Below, piece by piece: positions 14,116 through 21,039 of a DNA stretch of 21,039 nt (positions are counted from its first letter, which is position 1; every line of letters starts with the position of its first letter). The position numbers were made by a program, and so were the translations under genes. The DNA is from Acidobacteriaceae bacterium (GTDB lineage Bacteria > Acidobacteriota > Terriglobia > Terriglobales > Acidobacteriaceae), in contig JASHYS010000220.1 in NCBI GenBank assembly GCA_030042915.1, forward strand, positions 1 to 21,039. The letters are read 5' to 3'. Under the pieces are notes generated by a model that did no database searches, had not been told where the DNA came from, and saw only the letters and a list, made by a program, of their open reading frames with translations.

Positions 14116-15005
14116 TACGCTGACCCCAACCAGGATGTGTCGCGCGTTGATTTCTCGACATGAGGAATCAGCGCCCAGAGCCCGATGAAAGCCAAACCAA
14201 CAAGGTTCGGGAACAAGAGAGGAGCCAGAGGCGGGGCGCCGTTGACGAGCTTCTCCCAGAGAGTGTGGCCCGGTTCAATCAGGTTGGCCTGCAAGTGAAA
14301 CCAGAAGCCGAGAATCCCGACCACCGCCTGTCCGATCATCACCAGAAAGCAAAGGTCGAGAAAACGCCGCGTAACCTGCATGATGAGAGGAACGATGAGA
14401 AATCCTGTCGCAAATGCGGACGAGATCACCGGTATCCACTCGGTGCGAGCGAAAAATCCGTTGGCGGCGTGATCGGTGAGTGAGAGGATGAAGTTTCCAA
14501 AGAATCCGCCAAGCGCCATCAAGATTACCCACCGAGCCCATTCGGCACTTCTCGGGGCAACCATACGGTTGACCAGAAGGAGAAAGCCAAGACCGGTGTA
14601 CGCCAGCGGCGCAGCAAACGGAGCCGCATACGTGAGGCTCTTGAGGGTCGTGTCCAAAAAGAAGCGGCTTTCGAGGTGGTACAGCACTCCGCCGAGTCCG
14701 ACCAGGATCGAAAGCCAGCCGACCAGATAGCCCATATCGCGCCAAGGGGAGTGAAAACCGCCAAGCCAACGCAGCGCGATCAAAACCACAAGCACAATCG
14801 GCGCTGCGATCGACACGTAAAGTGGGATATACTCTGCCGGCTTGCCGAAATGATTGACCGAGTGCGCGATCACTATATCGACGGCCAGGATTGCTAGATT
14901 CACTGTCACGAACAGCTCAACCCACAACGCTGGATTGTGCGCCCAGCGCAGCTTCGGGTGACCGATGATTTCTTGAGCACGCTTCAGCCATTCATTTGCG
15001 GCCAT
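14070..15005 (-). CDS. Polytopic membrane protein paired with octahaem cytochrome (unknown family)
   Basis: A 311-residue protein with about eight membrane segments (about 31-49, 61-79, 92-110, 128-147, 157-175, 191-211, 217-238, 262-281). His residues in or near membranes are H48, H52, H85, H110, H179, H237 and H246, enough to bind haem b, though no known cytochrome b pattern is recognisable. There is no CxxCH or Fe-S motif. ATG 15005 has GGAGAG just upstream and lies inside the end of the cytochrome gene (14-base overlap), so the two are translated together. The likely role, by context, is a quinol-oxidising or quinone-reducing anchor that exchanges electrons with the periplasmic octahaem protein. 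An alternative is an assembly or transport role. Confidence 0.75.
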   Translation of the reverse strand: MAANEWLKRAQEIIGHPKLRWAHNPALWVELFVTVNLAILAVDIVIAHSVNHFGKPAEYIPLYVSIAAPIVLVVLIALRWLGGFHSPWRDMGYLVGWLSILVGLGGVLYHLESRFFLDTTLKSLTYAAPFAAPLAYTGLGFLLLVNRMVAPRSAEWARWVILMALGGFFGNFILSLTDHAANGFFARTEWIPVISSAFATGFLIVPLIMQVTRRFLDLCFLVMIGQAVVGILGFWFHLQANLIEPGHTLWEKLVNGAPPLAPLLFPNLVGLAFIGLWALIPHVEKSTRDTSWLGSAYQWAHPQAVDDSTAL

Positions 15006-16227
15006 GTTCTCTCCGCAATTCATCGGCTTCATGCCGTAGTTCAACTGTCTTGGCCAGCAGCTCGTAATTTCCGTGCCACTGCACGAAATCGGCTCCGCCC
15101 ATAAAAGCGCCATGCTTGCTGGTGCGGCCGTCGTAGTGCCACAGATTGAAATATGTGAAGTCGATCGGATGACTGAAAGGCGGACCGGTAAGCGAACCGT
15201 CCTTATGGAGACCGTCCATGATGTCTTTGGCGGCGAGCACTCTGGTATTGGTATTGCCAATGACCTGTTCGGCCTGCACGTAAATACGATCAACGAGAGC
15301 TTGCGTGTGGCACTGCGTGCATACCTGCTTCATGTTGATCTGGGCCTGCAGGTAGTTTGGCCGGTGCGTGCTCACCTGGTCTGCCAGATACCAGCTCAGA
15401 CGGTCCGACGGATTGTGCGTCACCTTGAGCCCGTTGATGCCGCTCATGTGGCACGTGGCGCAGGTGGGCACGAACATATCGCGCGTTGTCAGCGTGCGAG
15501 GATCGGCCTTCAGGTTCAGCAGATCGCGCTGCGCGGCAAACATGATGCCGTGTTTCGACTCGTTATAGATCTCGATCTGCGAGTGGTCGGGGCCCATGTG
15601 GCACTGGCCGCAAGTCGTGGGGAGCCGCGCAAGCTCTATTGAACTTGTGTGACGCGAATGGCACTCAGTGCAGGTGCCAATGGTGCCATCGTCATTCGGC
15701 TTGCCGATGGAGTGGCATTGCTCGCAGCCGCCGCTCACCGCAACATGACCCTCTGGCATGGCTAACGGATTCGGCTGACGCTTTGTGCCGCCGGGCTGAA
15801 ACTGCTCGCTGAACGAAACTTGCTCAGACGTGAGCCCCTTTTCACCGTAGACCGCGGCCCAGCTTGGGGCAGCGTGCCGGCTCCGCAGGAATTCCTGATA
15901 CTCGTTTTCATGACAGGACCGGCAATTGCCCGCTGTCAAGTGGTCAGTGATGACAAACCCATGATGATCGACTTTTTTCTGCCCTGCCGCGGGCTGGTGG
16001 CAATCCAGGCAATTCACACCCTTCTTTGCGTGCGCCGACATTTCATATTCGTGAACAACCGAATATTGAAGCCGTGCATGGCACTCGGCGCACTTGCCCG
16101 AGGCACGAACAAAATCCGCCGTGGGCTGCACGGTTTCAACCTTTGGCCGCGCACGGTTGATCAGAAACGCCGACAAAATGAGGGCAAACGCAATAACCAC
16201 GGCAACAAACACTGAGCGGAATGACAT
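14992..16227 (-). CDS. Octahaem c-type cytochrome, hydroxylamine oxidoreductase-like
   Basis: A 411-residue protein with an N-terminal membrane anchor or signal (about 5-23) and eight CxxCH haem sites: 46-50, 73-77, 102-106, 168-172, 186-190, 206-210, 256-260 and 303-307. Spacing and motifs match the HAO family: CGQCHMGPDHSQIEIYNESK (206-225) and the C-terminal WHYDGRTSKHGAFMGG with QWHGNYE. HAO-family enzymes either oxidise hydroxylamine or run in reverse on nitrite, NO or hydroxylamine (epsilon-Hao type). The difference depends on a Tyr crosslinked to the P460 haem; Tyr359 and Tyr365 are nearby but I cannot decide by eye. Next to NO reductase, a reductive or detoxifying role is plausible. 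It acts in the periplasm, and the coupled downstream membrane protein is a likely electron partner. Confidence 0.85.
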   Translation of the reverse strand: MSFRSVFVAVVIAFALILSAFLINRARPKVETVQPTADFVRASGKCAECHARLQYSVVHEYEMSAHAKKGVNCLDCHQPAAGQKKVDHHGFVITDHLTAGNCRSCHENEYQEFLRSRHAAPSWAAVYGEKGLTSEQVSFSEQFQPGGTKRQPNPLAMPEGHVAVSGGCEQCHSIGKPNDDGTIGTCTECHSRHTSSIELARLPTTCGQCHMGPDHSQIEIYNESKHGIMFAAQRDLLNLKADPRTLTTRDMFVPTCATCHMSGINGLKVTHNPSDRLSWYLADQVSTHRPNYLQAQINMKQVCTQCHTQALVDRIYVQAEQVIGNTNTRVLAAKDIMDGLHKDGSLTGPPFSHPIDFTYFNLWHYDGRTSKHGAFMGGADFVQWHGNYELLAKTVELRHEADELRREHGRK

Positions 16228-16263
16228 CGATTCGACCCCGCGGGAATTGGCTGGAGAACCGCT

Positions 16264-16291
16264 CTGTGAGCGTCGCTACGAGTGATCACAG
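16264..16291. repeat. Inverted repeat CTGTGA-N16-TCACAG upstream of the octahaem gene
   Basis: Six-base arms 16 bases apart, 36 bases upstream of the cytochrome ATG. The right arm overlaps a smaller palindrome GTGATCAC (16282-16289). It could be a second regulator site or leader-RNA structure; six-base arms are weak evidence. Confidence 0.3.
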
Positions 16292-16369
16292 AAGGGACAG
16301 TGGAAATTTAGCAGGCCCGGCAGCGGGCTGCCAAGGCTTCCAGGATTGCGCGGTGGCTCATGGGAACGC

Positions 16370-16385
16370 TGCGACTTTTGTCACT
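16370..16385. promoter_or_regulatory. Predicted Crp/Fnr-family operator, site 3 (norZ / octahaem operon)
   Basis: TGCGAC-TTTT-GTCACT. Read on the minus strand it is AGTGAC-AAAA-GTCGCA, matching sites 1 and 2 at 14 of 16 positions. It lies in the divergent gap, centred 150 bases before the octahaem ATG and 117 before norZ. Its orientation favours the cytochrome operon, but the palindrome can serve either side. Confidence 0.65.
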
Positions 16386-16395
16386 TGCGTCTCCA

Positions 16396-16411
16396 TGTGA
16401 CTTAAGTCCCT
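16396..16411. promoter_or_regulatory. Predicted Crp/Fnr-family operator, site 4 (norZ)
   Basis: TGTGAC-TTAA-GTCCCT, a weaker palindrome with a perfect GTGAC left half, centred 26 bases downstream of site 3 and 91 bases before ATG 16495. Activation at -41.5 would start norZ transcription near 16445, leaving a leader of about 50 bases; CTAACT near 16433-16438 is a poor but possible -10. Confidence 0.5.
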
Positions 16412-16494
16412 GCAATGCTTTTGGTTTCTGCTCTAACTTCTTATCAGCAGCACTCATTGTGCGAATTCATTCCATGCGAATTGTGAGGCATTCC

Positions 16495-18780
16495 ATGAGC
16501 TACAAGCGTTATTGGCTGGCGCTGGCTGTTGTGATCGTCGGCTCCTTTGCCGTCCTCGGAGGGGTCGGGCGGAAAATGATCAGCGAAGCTCCCCCCATCG
16601 CGGACGTCTACTCTTCTGACGGGCAGCTTCTCTTCACCGGCGCCTCAATCACCGACGGCCAGGGCGTCTGGCAATCCATCGGCGGCCAGGAGATCGGTAC
16701 CGTTTGGGGGCACGGCGCATACGTGGCTCCTGACTGGAGCGCCGACTGGCTGCATCGTGAATCGGAGTTTCTCCTCGAGCGCTGGGCGCAGCAGGACGGC
16801 GCCGCGAATTTTGCTGCGCTCGATGCCGACGAGCAGGCGGTGCTCGAGGCGCGGCTGATTCGCGTGATGCGCACCAACACCTACGACGCAGCCATGAGGC
16901 GCGTAATGCTCGACGCTGACCGCGCAGCCGCAATCCGGCAGCTCGCAGCGTACTATGCGGGAGTCTTCGCCAATGGCCGCAAAGAGTACGCGATTCCCGC
17001 TGGCGCGCTCACCGATCCGGCCAAACAGAAGCAATTGGCCGCATTCTTCTGGTGGAGCGCATGGGCTACGAGCACCAACCGCCTCGGCTCCAATGTGACG
17101 TACACCAATAACTGGCCGCACGAATCGCTGGTCGCCAACAACCCGACTCCGGGAGCGGTGTTGTGGAGCCTTGTGAGCTTCTTTGGACTGCTCGCCGGGA
17201 TCGGCGCGCTCGTATGGTGGTATCAATCACAGGAGAGGCTCGAAATCGCCGGGCCATACACTGCCCGCGATCCGTTCATCGGGTTTCGGCCCACACCTTC
17301 GCAGCGCGCGACTATCAAGTATTTTGTTGTCGTCGTGGCGCTGTGGGGCGTGCAGATCGTGATGGGCGCGCTCACTGCGCACTATGGTGTTGAAGGACAC
17401 GGCTTTTACGGATTTCCACTCGACAGGTACCTCCCTTACGCCATCACGCGCACCTGGCACTTGCAATTGGCCATCTTCTGGATTGCGACCTCGTGGCTGG
17501 CGACCGGCCTCTACGTCGGACCGGCAGTCAGCGGTCATGAACCGAGATTCCAGCGGTTGGGCGTGAACGTGCTCTTTGTCGCATTAGTGCTGGTCGTCGG
17601 CGGTTCGCTGGCCGGCGAATGGATGGGCATTCAGCAGAAGCTCGGCAACCTGTGGTTCTGGTTCGGCGCCCAAGGCTTTGAATATGTCGATTTGGGCCGG
17701 TTCTGGCAGTTGCTGCTGTTCATCGGCCTGCTACTGTGGCTGGTATTGATGGTCCGCGCTCTCAAGCCTGCGCTCGCGCGCAAGAGCGAAGACCGCCCGC
17801 TGCTTTCTCTCTTCCTGATCTCGTCGATCGCCATTCCTCTCTTCTATGCCGCAGGGCTCATGTACGGCCAGCGCAGCAACTTGGTCACGGCGGAATACTG
17901 GCGCTGGTGGGTGGTGCACCTGTGGGTCGAGGGCTTCTTTGAGGTCTTTGCCACCGTGGTCATCGCGTTCCTGTTTACGCGGCTCAAGCTGCTTGAGATT
18001 CGCAGCGCCACGCGCGCTGTGCTGTTCTCCACCACAATTTTCCTGTCGGGCGGCATCATCGGCACCTTCCATCACCTCTATTTCGCCGGCTCCGGGCCCG
18101 CCGTCATCGCATTGGGCGCAATCTTCAGCGCTCTTGAAGTTGTACCACTGACGTTGATCGGCTACGAGGCATGGGAGAACCTGCGCCTGGCCCAGCCCAC
18201 CGAAAGGGCGCCATGGATCGCCAACTACAAATGGCCCATCTACTTCTTCGTTGCTGTGGCCTTTTGGAATCTGGTTGGTGCGGGTCTGTTCGGTTTTCTC
18301 ATCAACCCGCCCATCGCTCTTTATTACATGCAGGGATTGAACCTGACCCCTGTTCACGGCCACACGGCGCTATTCGGTGTCTACGGGATGCTGGGGCTGG
18401 GCCTGACCCTCTTTTGCTTGCGCGTGCTGCAACCGGGGCGGCGCTGGAAAGAGGGAATTCTCAAGGCGTCGTTCTGGTGCATCAACCTCGGCCTGGTCTT
18501 TATGGTGGTTCTCAGCATGTTTCCCATCGGCATCATGCAGGCTTGGGCATCGATCGAGCGGGGCACATGGTATGCAAGGTCGGCCGACTTCTTGCAAGCT
18601 CCTGTCATGCAAACCTTGCGATGGATGCGCGCGCCCGGCGATATTCTCTTCGCCACCGGCGCCGCACTCCTTGGATGGTTTGTGCTTGGGCTCCTCACCG
18701 GGCACTCTTATCAAACCCCAAGACCCTCTCCCTTCGCAAAGAAGAAAGAGCGGGAACTTGAGGCAGTCGCTGGCGACTAA
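16495..18780 (+). CDS. norZ: Quinol-dependent nitric oxide reductase (qNor)
   Basis: A 761-residue single-subunit qNor that reduces two NO to N2O using menaquinol or ubiquinol in the cytoplasmic membrane. It starts MSYKRYWLALAVVIVG (first helix), followed by the periplasmic cytochrome-c-like domain without haem (GQGVWQSIGGQEIGTVWGHG) and then the NorB-like core of about 12 helices. Active-site landmarks are H475 and E479 (HLWVEGFFEV, with E483), the HH pair 526-527 (IIGTFHHLYFAGSG), and HGH 621-623 (LTPVHGHTALFGVYG). Length fits full qNor. The frame is open from 16360, but ATG 16495 is preferred: GAGG lies six bases upstream, the protein starts at the conserved helix, and the regulator sites would otherwise be coding. 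It is transcribed alone and ends at a hairpin. Confidence 0.94.
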   Translation: MSYKRYWLALAVVIVGSFAVLGGVGRKMISEAPPIADVYSSDGQLLFTGASITDGQGVWQSIGGQEIGTVWGHGAYVAPDWSADWLHRESEFLLERWAQQDGAANFAALDADEQAVLEARLIRVMRTNTYDAAMRRVMLDADRAAAIRQLAAYYAGVFANGRKEYAIPAGALTDPAKQKQLAAFFWWSAWATSTNRLGSNVTYTNNWPHESLVANNPTPGAVLWSLVSFFGLLAGIGALVWWYQSQERLEIAGPYTARDPFIGFRPTPSQRATIKYFVVVVALWGVQIVMGALTAHYGVEGHGFYGFPLDRYLPYAITRTWHLQLAIFWIATSWLATGLYVGPAVSGHEPRFQRLGVNVLFVALVLVVGGSLAGEWMGIQQKLGNLWFWFGAQGFEYVDLGRFWQLLLFIGLLLWLVLMVRALKPALARKSEDRPLLSLFLISSIAIPLFYAAGLMYGQRSNLVTAEYWRWWVVHLWVEGFFEVFATVVIAFLFTRLKLLEIRSATRAVLFSTTIFLSGGIIGTFHHLYFAGSGPAVIALGAIFSALEVVPLTLIGYEAWENLRLAQPTERAPWIANYKWPIYFFVAVAFWNLVGAGLFGFLINPPIALYYMQGLNLTPVHGHTALFGVYGMLGLGLTLFCLRVLQPGRRWKEGILKASFWCINLGLVFMVVLSMFPIGIMQAWASIERGTWYARSADFLQAPVMQTLRWMRAPGDILFATGAALLGWFVLGLLTGHSYQTPRPSPFAKKKERELEAVAGD

Positions 18781-18786
18781 TAACAA

Positions 18787-18815
18787 GCGGGCGACATCAC
18801 GAGATTGTCGCCCGC
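18787..18815 (+). terminator. Strong hairpin after norZ
   Basis: GCGGGCGACA (18787-18796) pairs perfectly with TGTCGCCCGC (18806-18815) around a nine-base loop, starting six bases after the norZ stop. There is no downstream T-run, so it may be a non-canonical terminator or a 3'-end stabiliser. Confidence 0.6.
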
Positions 18816-18960
18816 CCACTCACGAGGGTGAAGGAAATGGACTAAAATTCCTCTTAGAACACCGAAGCGACCGTTCCAAAAAGCGGCATCCTTCGTAAAA
18901 TATACGCTTAATATGCTGCTTATTTTCAGCCATTTGCAAGAGGTCCGTGGAACAATGAAA

Positions 18961-19021
18961 TTGTGGGGACTACCTACAATTACCCACTATTTTGAAGGAG
19001 TCCCCCCACAAAATCCCCCAC
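18961..19021. repeat. G/C-tract inverted and direct repeats, possible integration scar
   Basis: TTGTGGGGACT (18961-18971) faces AGTCCCCCCACAA (18999-19011), an imperfect inverted repeat with a two-base bulge. On the minus strand the right side is a near-direct repeat, TGTGGGGGA then TGTGGGGGGA. It lies in an AT-richer gap between norZ and the Fic gene. It could be a recombination site or the end of a lost integrase gene; no integrase is visible. Confidence 0.35.
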
Positions 19022-19123
19022 AGTGAAATGGACTGCTTTGGGCCGTCCGTCTGGCTTGAATAGCGAGCCCATATATTAAAGTAAAAGTCGATATGTTTTA
19101 ATAGAGGAATGGGCTATTAAAGG

Positions 19124-20287
19124 ATGACGAAACCCTCCCACACCATCAGCCACAGTCGCTATGTGACCTCAACAGTCGCAGGAGAGAGCGTGCGAGCTTT
19201 CGTTCCTGGACCGCTTCCTCCGGACCCCCGGAATCTCGATCTGGCTCCCCTGCAGACCATCCTGGCTGAGGCGAATCAGGCCATAGGCCGACTCGATGGG
19301 ATGACCTCGGCGTTCCCTGATCTGAATCTTTTTCTCTACTCCTATGTCCGAAAGGAGGCAGTCCTCTCCTCTCAGATTGAAGGAACACAGTCTTCGCTCT
19401 CGGACTTACTTCTCTACGAGAACGCAGAGACACCCGGTGTGCCGCTGGACGATGTCCGGGAAGTCTCCAATTATGTAACCGCCCTCAATCATGGCCTCAA
19501 GCGGCTGCGGGGCGGGTTCCCCCTGTCACTGCGTCTGATCCGCGAGATCCACCAAGTACTGCTGGCTAAGGGTCGCGGGAGCCATGCGCAGCCGGGAGAA
19601 TTCCGCAAAAGCCAGAATTGGATCGGTGGTTCGCGTCCGGGGAATGCCTCCTTTGTACCGCCTCCGCCGGACTGCGTCATGAGTTGCATGAGCGATCTGG
19701 AGTCCTTTCTCCACCATGAAGACTCTCTCCCGCTGTTGGTTCGTGCCGGCCTTGCGCATGCTCAGTTCGAGTCCATACATCCGTTTCTGGATGGCAATGG
19801 AAGGGTGGGCCGATTGCTCATCACATTCATGCTTACTGAGAAAAAGGTACTGCGTGAACCCGTTCTCTACCTAAGCCTGTTCTTCAAGAAGCACCGGCGT
19901 CTGTATTACGACCGACTTAACGGAACTCGCAGAGAAGATGGCTGGAACGAATGGCTCGATTTCTTCTTGCAGGGCGTGCGCGACACGGCAAATCAAGCTG
20001 CGCAGACTGCAGTCGAGATCGACAAGCTCTTTCGAGTGGACAAGGAGTCGATTGAAGAATTCGGCCGTGGTGCACCATCCGCTCAAGCCATCTACAAACT
20101 CGCCCAGGTGAAACCGATGTTCTCGATCAGACATGCAGCCAGCAAGTCGGGCCTCAGCTTTCCCGCGGCCTCGGCGGCCGTTCAACGGCTAGCCAGTATC
20201 GGAATTCTGAGTGAGGCCAGCGGCAAGCGTCGAGACAGACTTTTCGTGTACTCAAAGTACTTGCAGGTGCTCAATCGCGGCCTCTGA
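19124..20287 (+). CDS. Fic-domain protein (probable AMP-transferase) with winged-helix C-terminus
   Basis: A 387-residue Fic protein. The catalytic motif HPFLDGNGRVGR (219-230) is complete, so it should transfer AMP from ATP, or a related nucleotide, to a protein hydroxyl. The N-terminal helix carries a self-inhibitory motif, SSQIEG (82-87), fitting (S/T)xxxE(G/N), which marks class II Fic proteins. Residues about 305-380 look like a winged helix (MFSIRHAASKSGLSFPAASAAVQRL), so it may bind DNA or a partner. ATG 19124 has AAAGG just upstream, and the control region is AT-rich with TATATTAAAG and TTTTAATAG stretches. The gene is single, with no antitoxin neighbour, as expected for self-inhibited class II. 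Its target is unknown. Placement beside a possible integration scar suggests an accessory gene. Confidence 0.9.
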   Translation: MTKPSHTISHSRYVTSTVAGESVRAFVPGPLPPDPRNLDLAPLQTILAEANQAIGRLDGMTSAFPDLNLFLYSYVRKEAVLSSQIEGTQSSLSDLLLYENAETPGVPLDDVREVSNYVTALNHGLKRLRGGFPLSLRLIREIHQVLLAKGRGSHAQPGEFRKSQNWIGGSRPGNASFVPPPPDCVMSCMSDLESFLHHEDSLPLLVRAGLAHAQFESIHPFLDGNGRVGRLLITFMLTEKKVLREPVLYLSLFFKKHRRLYYDRLNGTRREDGWNEWLDFFLQGVRDTANQAAQTAVEIDKLFRVDKESIEEFGRGAPSAQAIYKLAQVKPMFSIRHAASKSGLSFPAASAAVQRLASIGILSEASGKRRDRLFVYSKYLQVLNRGL

Positions 20288-20717
20288 AAATCAGATACGG
20301 GGATGACTGCTTTTGGAGCCCTGAGATGCTTTGAGTGAACCCTTGAGGGACCATGACCTCTGCCCTGCAAACCGGGGAGAGAAAATGGCTCAACGAGTGC
20401 ATTGGCTTGGCAACGACAACAGACAACCAAACGCACTTGTTAGGATAGGCCGTTTTACGGCAACTTGACGGGACACGGATCGATGGATCCTGGCCGACTT
20501 TCAGTTACTAACAGAGAGCGTAACTTCCGTGTCGCCGTGGTCGCAGCCGAGATCAAGTAACGGTGGGCGGTCTTTAAGGCCTGCCTGTGGTGCTCTTTTC
20601 CACAGGAATTTATCGAATCTCGAGGCGGTGGTGGGCAACTTCAGTGCCTGCGGCGTCCATCACCTAAGCGGGTTTCTCCTCTTTCTCCTTGCCACACTCA
20701 TGATCGAATCGAAATCC
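20288..20717. other. Stretch without a convincing gene
   Basis: About 430 bases after the Fic gene. A 73-codon plus-strand frame (20529-20750) has no ribosome site or recognisable domain, although its middle is hydrophobic. I saw no hairpin with a T-run for the Fic transcript. Confidence 0.45.
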
Positions 20718-21038
20718 TCAACGGGCGCAGAGCCCCGGAGCGCAAAGTGAAACCCCAAAGGCAACACGCCTCAATTGGATCTCCATTCGGCTGTCCCCGA
20801 TTTCTTCGGCGGAGATGAGGCCAGGCTTCAGGACTATTTCAAATTCCGCGATAGCCTGACGGGGCTCAAGAATCCAATTCGCATCGCAGCCCAAGTTTTC
20901 AATGGCTTCTTCCCAATCAACCAATCCGCGTTGCGTACGCAAAAGCGGCGATTCGTGGGGCCAGCACGGTGCGTGAGAGTTGAGGGTATGTTGCACGGTA
21001 GCCACGCGAGCGCGCAATGAGTCCAAGCGCCCCAAAAA
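20718..21038 (-). CDS. Possible partial hypothetical protein at window edge
   Basis: A minus-strand frame open to the window edge, about 105 residues, ending near the TGA at 20718. The segment DWEEAIENLGCDANWILEPRQAIAEFEIVLKPGLISAEEI looks like globular protein rather than shadow sequence, but I recognise no family. The only start inside the window is a TTG at the very edge, so the gene, if real, begins outside. An overlapping plus-strand frame exists and cannot be ruled out. Confidence 0.35.
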   Translation of the reverse strand, partial: FLGRLDSLRARVATVQHTLNSHAPCWPHESPLLRTQRGLVDWEEAIENLGCDANWILEPRQAIAEFEIVLKPGLISAEEIGDSRMEIQLRRVAFGVSLCAPGLCAR

Positions 21039-21039
21039 G

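Noticed and set aside
15006..15293. Longer membrane protein starting at 15293
   Set aside because: The extra 96 residues lie inside the octahaem cytochrome coding region and have no hydrophobic or family-like content; ATG 15005 has a ribosome site.
14160..15642. Plus-strand frames opposite the cytochrome and its partner
   Set aside because: They lack ribosome sites and domains, and lie over genes with eight haem motifs or clear membrane helices on the minus strand.
16360..16494. N-terminal extension of norZ from the ATG at 16360
   Set aside because: The extra 45 residues do not resemble qNor, would place two operator-like sites inside coding sequence, and a good ribosome site precedes ATG 16495.
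1..21039. CRISPR arrays, rRNA, tRNA genes or a prophage
   Set aside because: I saw no regularly spaced repeats, no rRNA-like sequence, no tRNA-like cloverleaf that I could support, and no phage structural genes.

Overview
The window looks like a chromosomal segment of an Acidobacteriota bacterium (Solibacter/Bryobacter-like). This is inferred from gene types, not from a marker gene. The clues are a GTGA-coupled ECF sigma factor and Ser/Thr kinase with a C-terminal TolB-type propeller, a second propeller protein with an OmpR-type DNA-binding head, a HAF-repeat exported protein, and moderately high GC. I see no rRNA, tRNA, CRISPR array or intact transposase.

Left part (1-9.9 kb), mixed regulatory and accessory genes. 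Minus strand: a partial kinase-propeller protein (1-2132) and its coupled sigma factor. Plus strand: an intact two-motif cupin, a doubtful short gene followed by a perfect palindrome, a small four-helix membrane protein, and a decayed cupin with truncation and frameshift. A minus-strand pair follows: a small CxxC protein and a HAF-repeat protein joined by a TAATG overlap. Then come a winged-helix/propeller regulator and a small stand-alone protein preceded by an in-frame scrap of a paralogue.

Central part (10.0-18.8 kb), the most interesting region: a nitric-oxide response island. A Crp/Fnr regulator is divergent from a radical SAM/SPASM enzyme and followed by a RIC/ScdA-type di-iron repair protein and NnrS. 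Convergent to these is a two-gene unit, an octahaem HAO-like cytochrome c and an unrecognised polytopic membrane protein. Divergent from that is a quinol-dependent NO reductase (norZ), ending in a strong hairpin. No nitrite reductase is visible. An imperfect palindrome, AGTGAC-N4-GTCGCT, occurs in the crp/radical-SAM gap and, identically over 16 bases, before ric; two variants lie before norZ. The regulator's recognition helix carries R-E-x-x-S-R. That is CRP-like RExxxR chemistry, which fits GTGA half-sites, and it has no FNR-type Fe-S cysteine cluster. Together these suggest one regulon joining NO reduction, Fe-S repair, NnrS, an octahaem N-oxide enzyme with a new membrane partner, and a radical SAM enzyme of unknown substrate.

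Right part (18.8-21.0 kb): G-tract repeats that may mark an integration scar, a complete Fic-domain protein with its own inhibitory motif and a C-terminal winged helix, a stretch without convincing genes, and a weak partial minus-strand frame at the edge.
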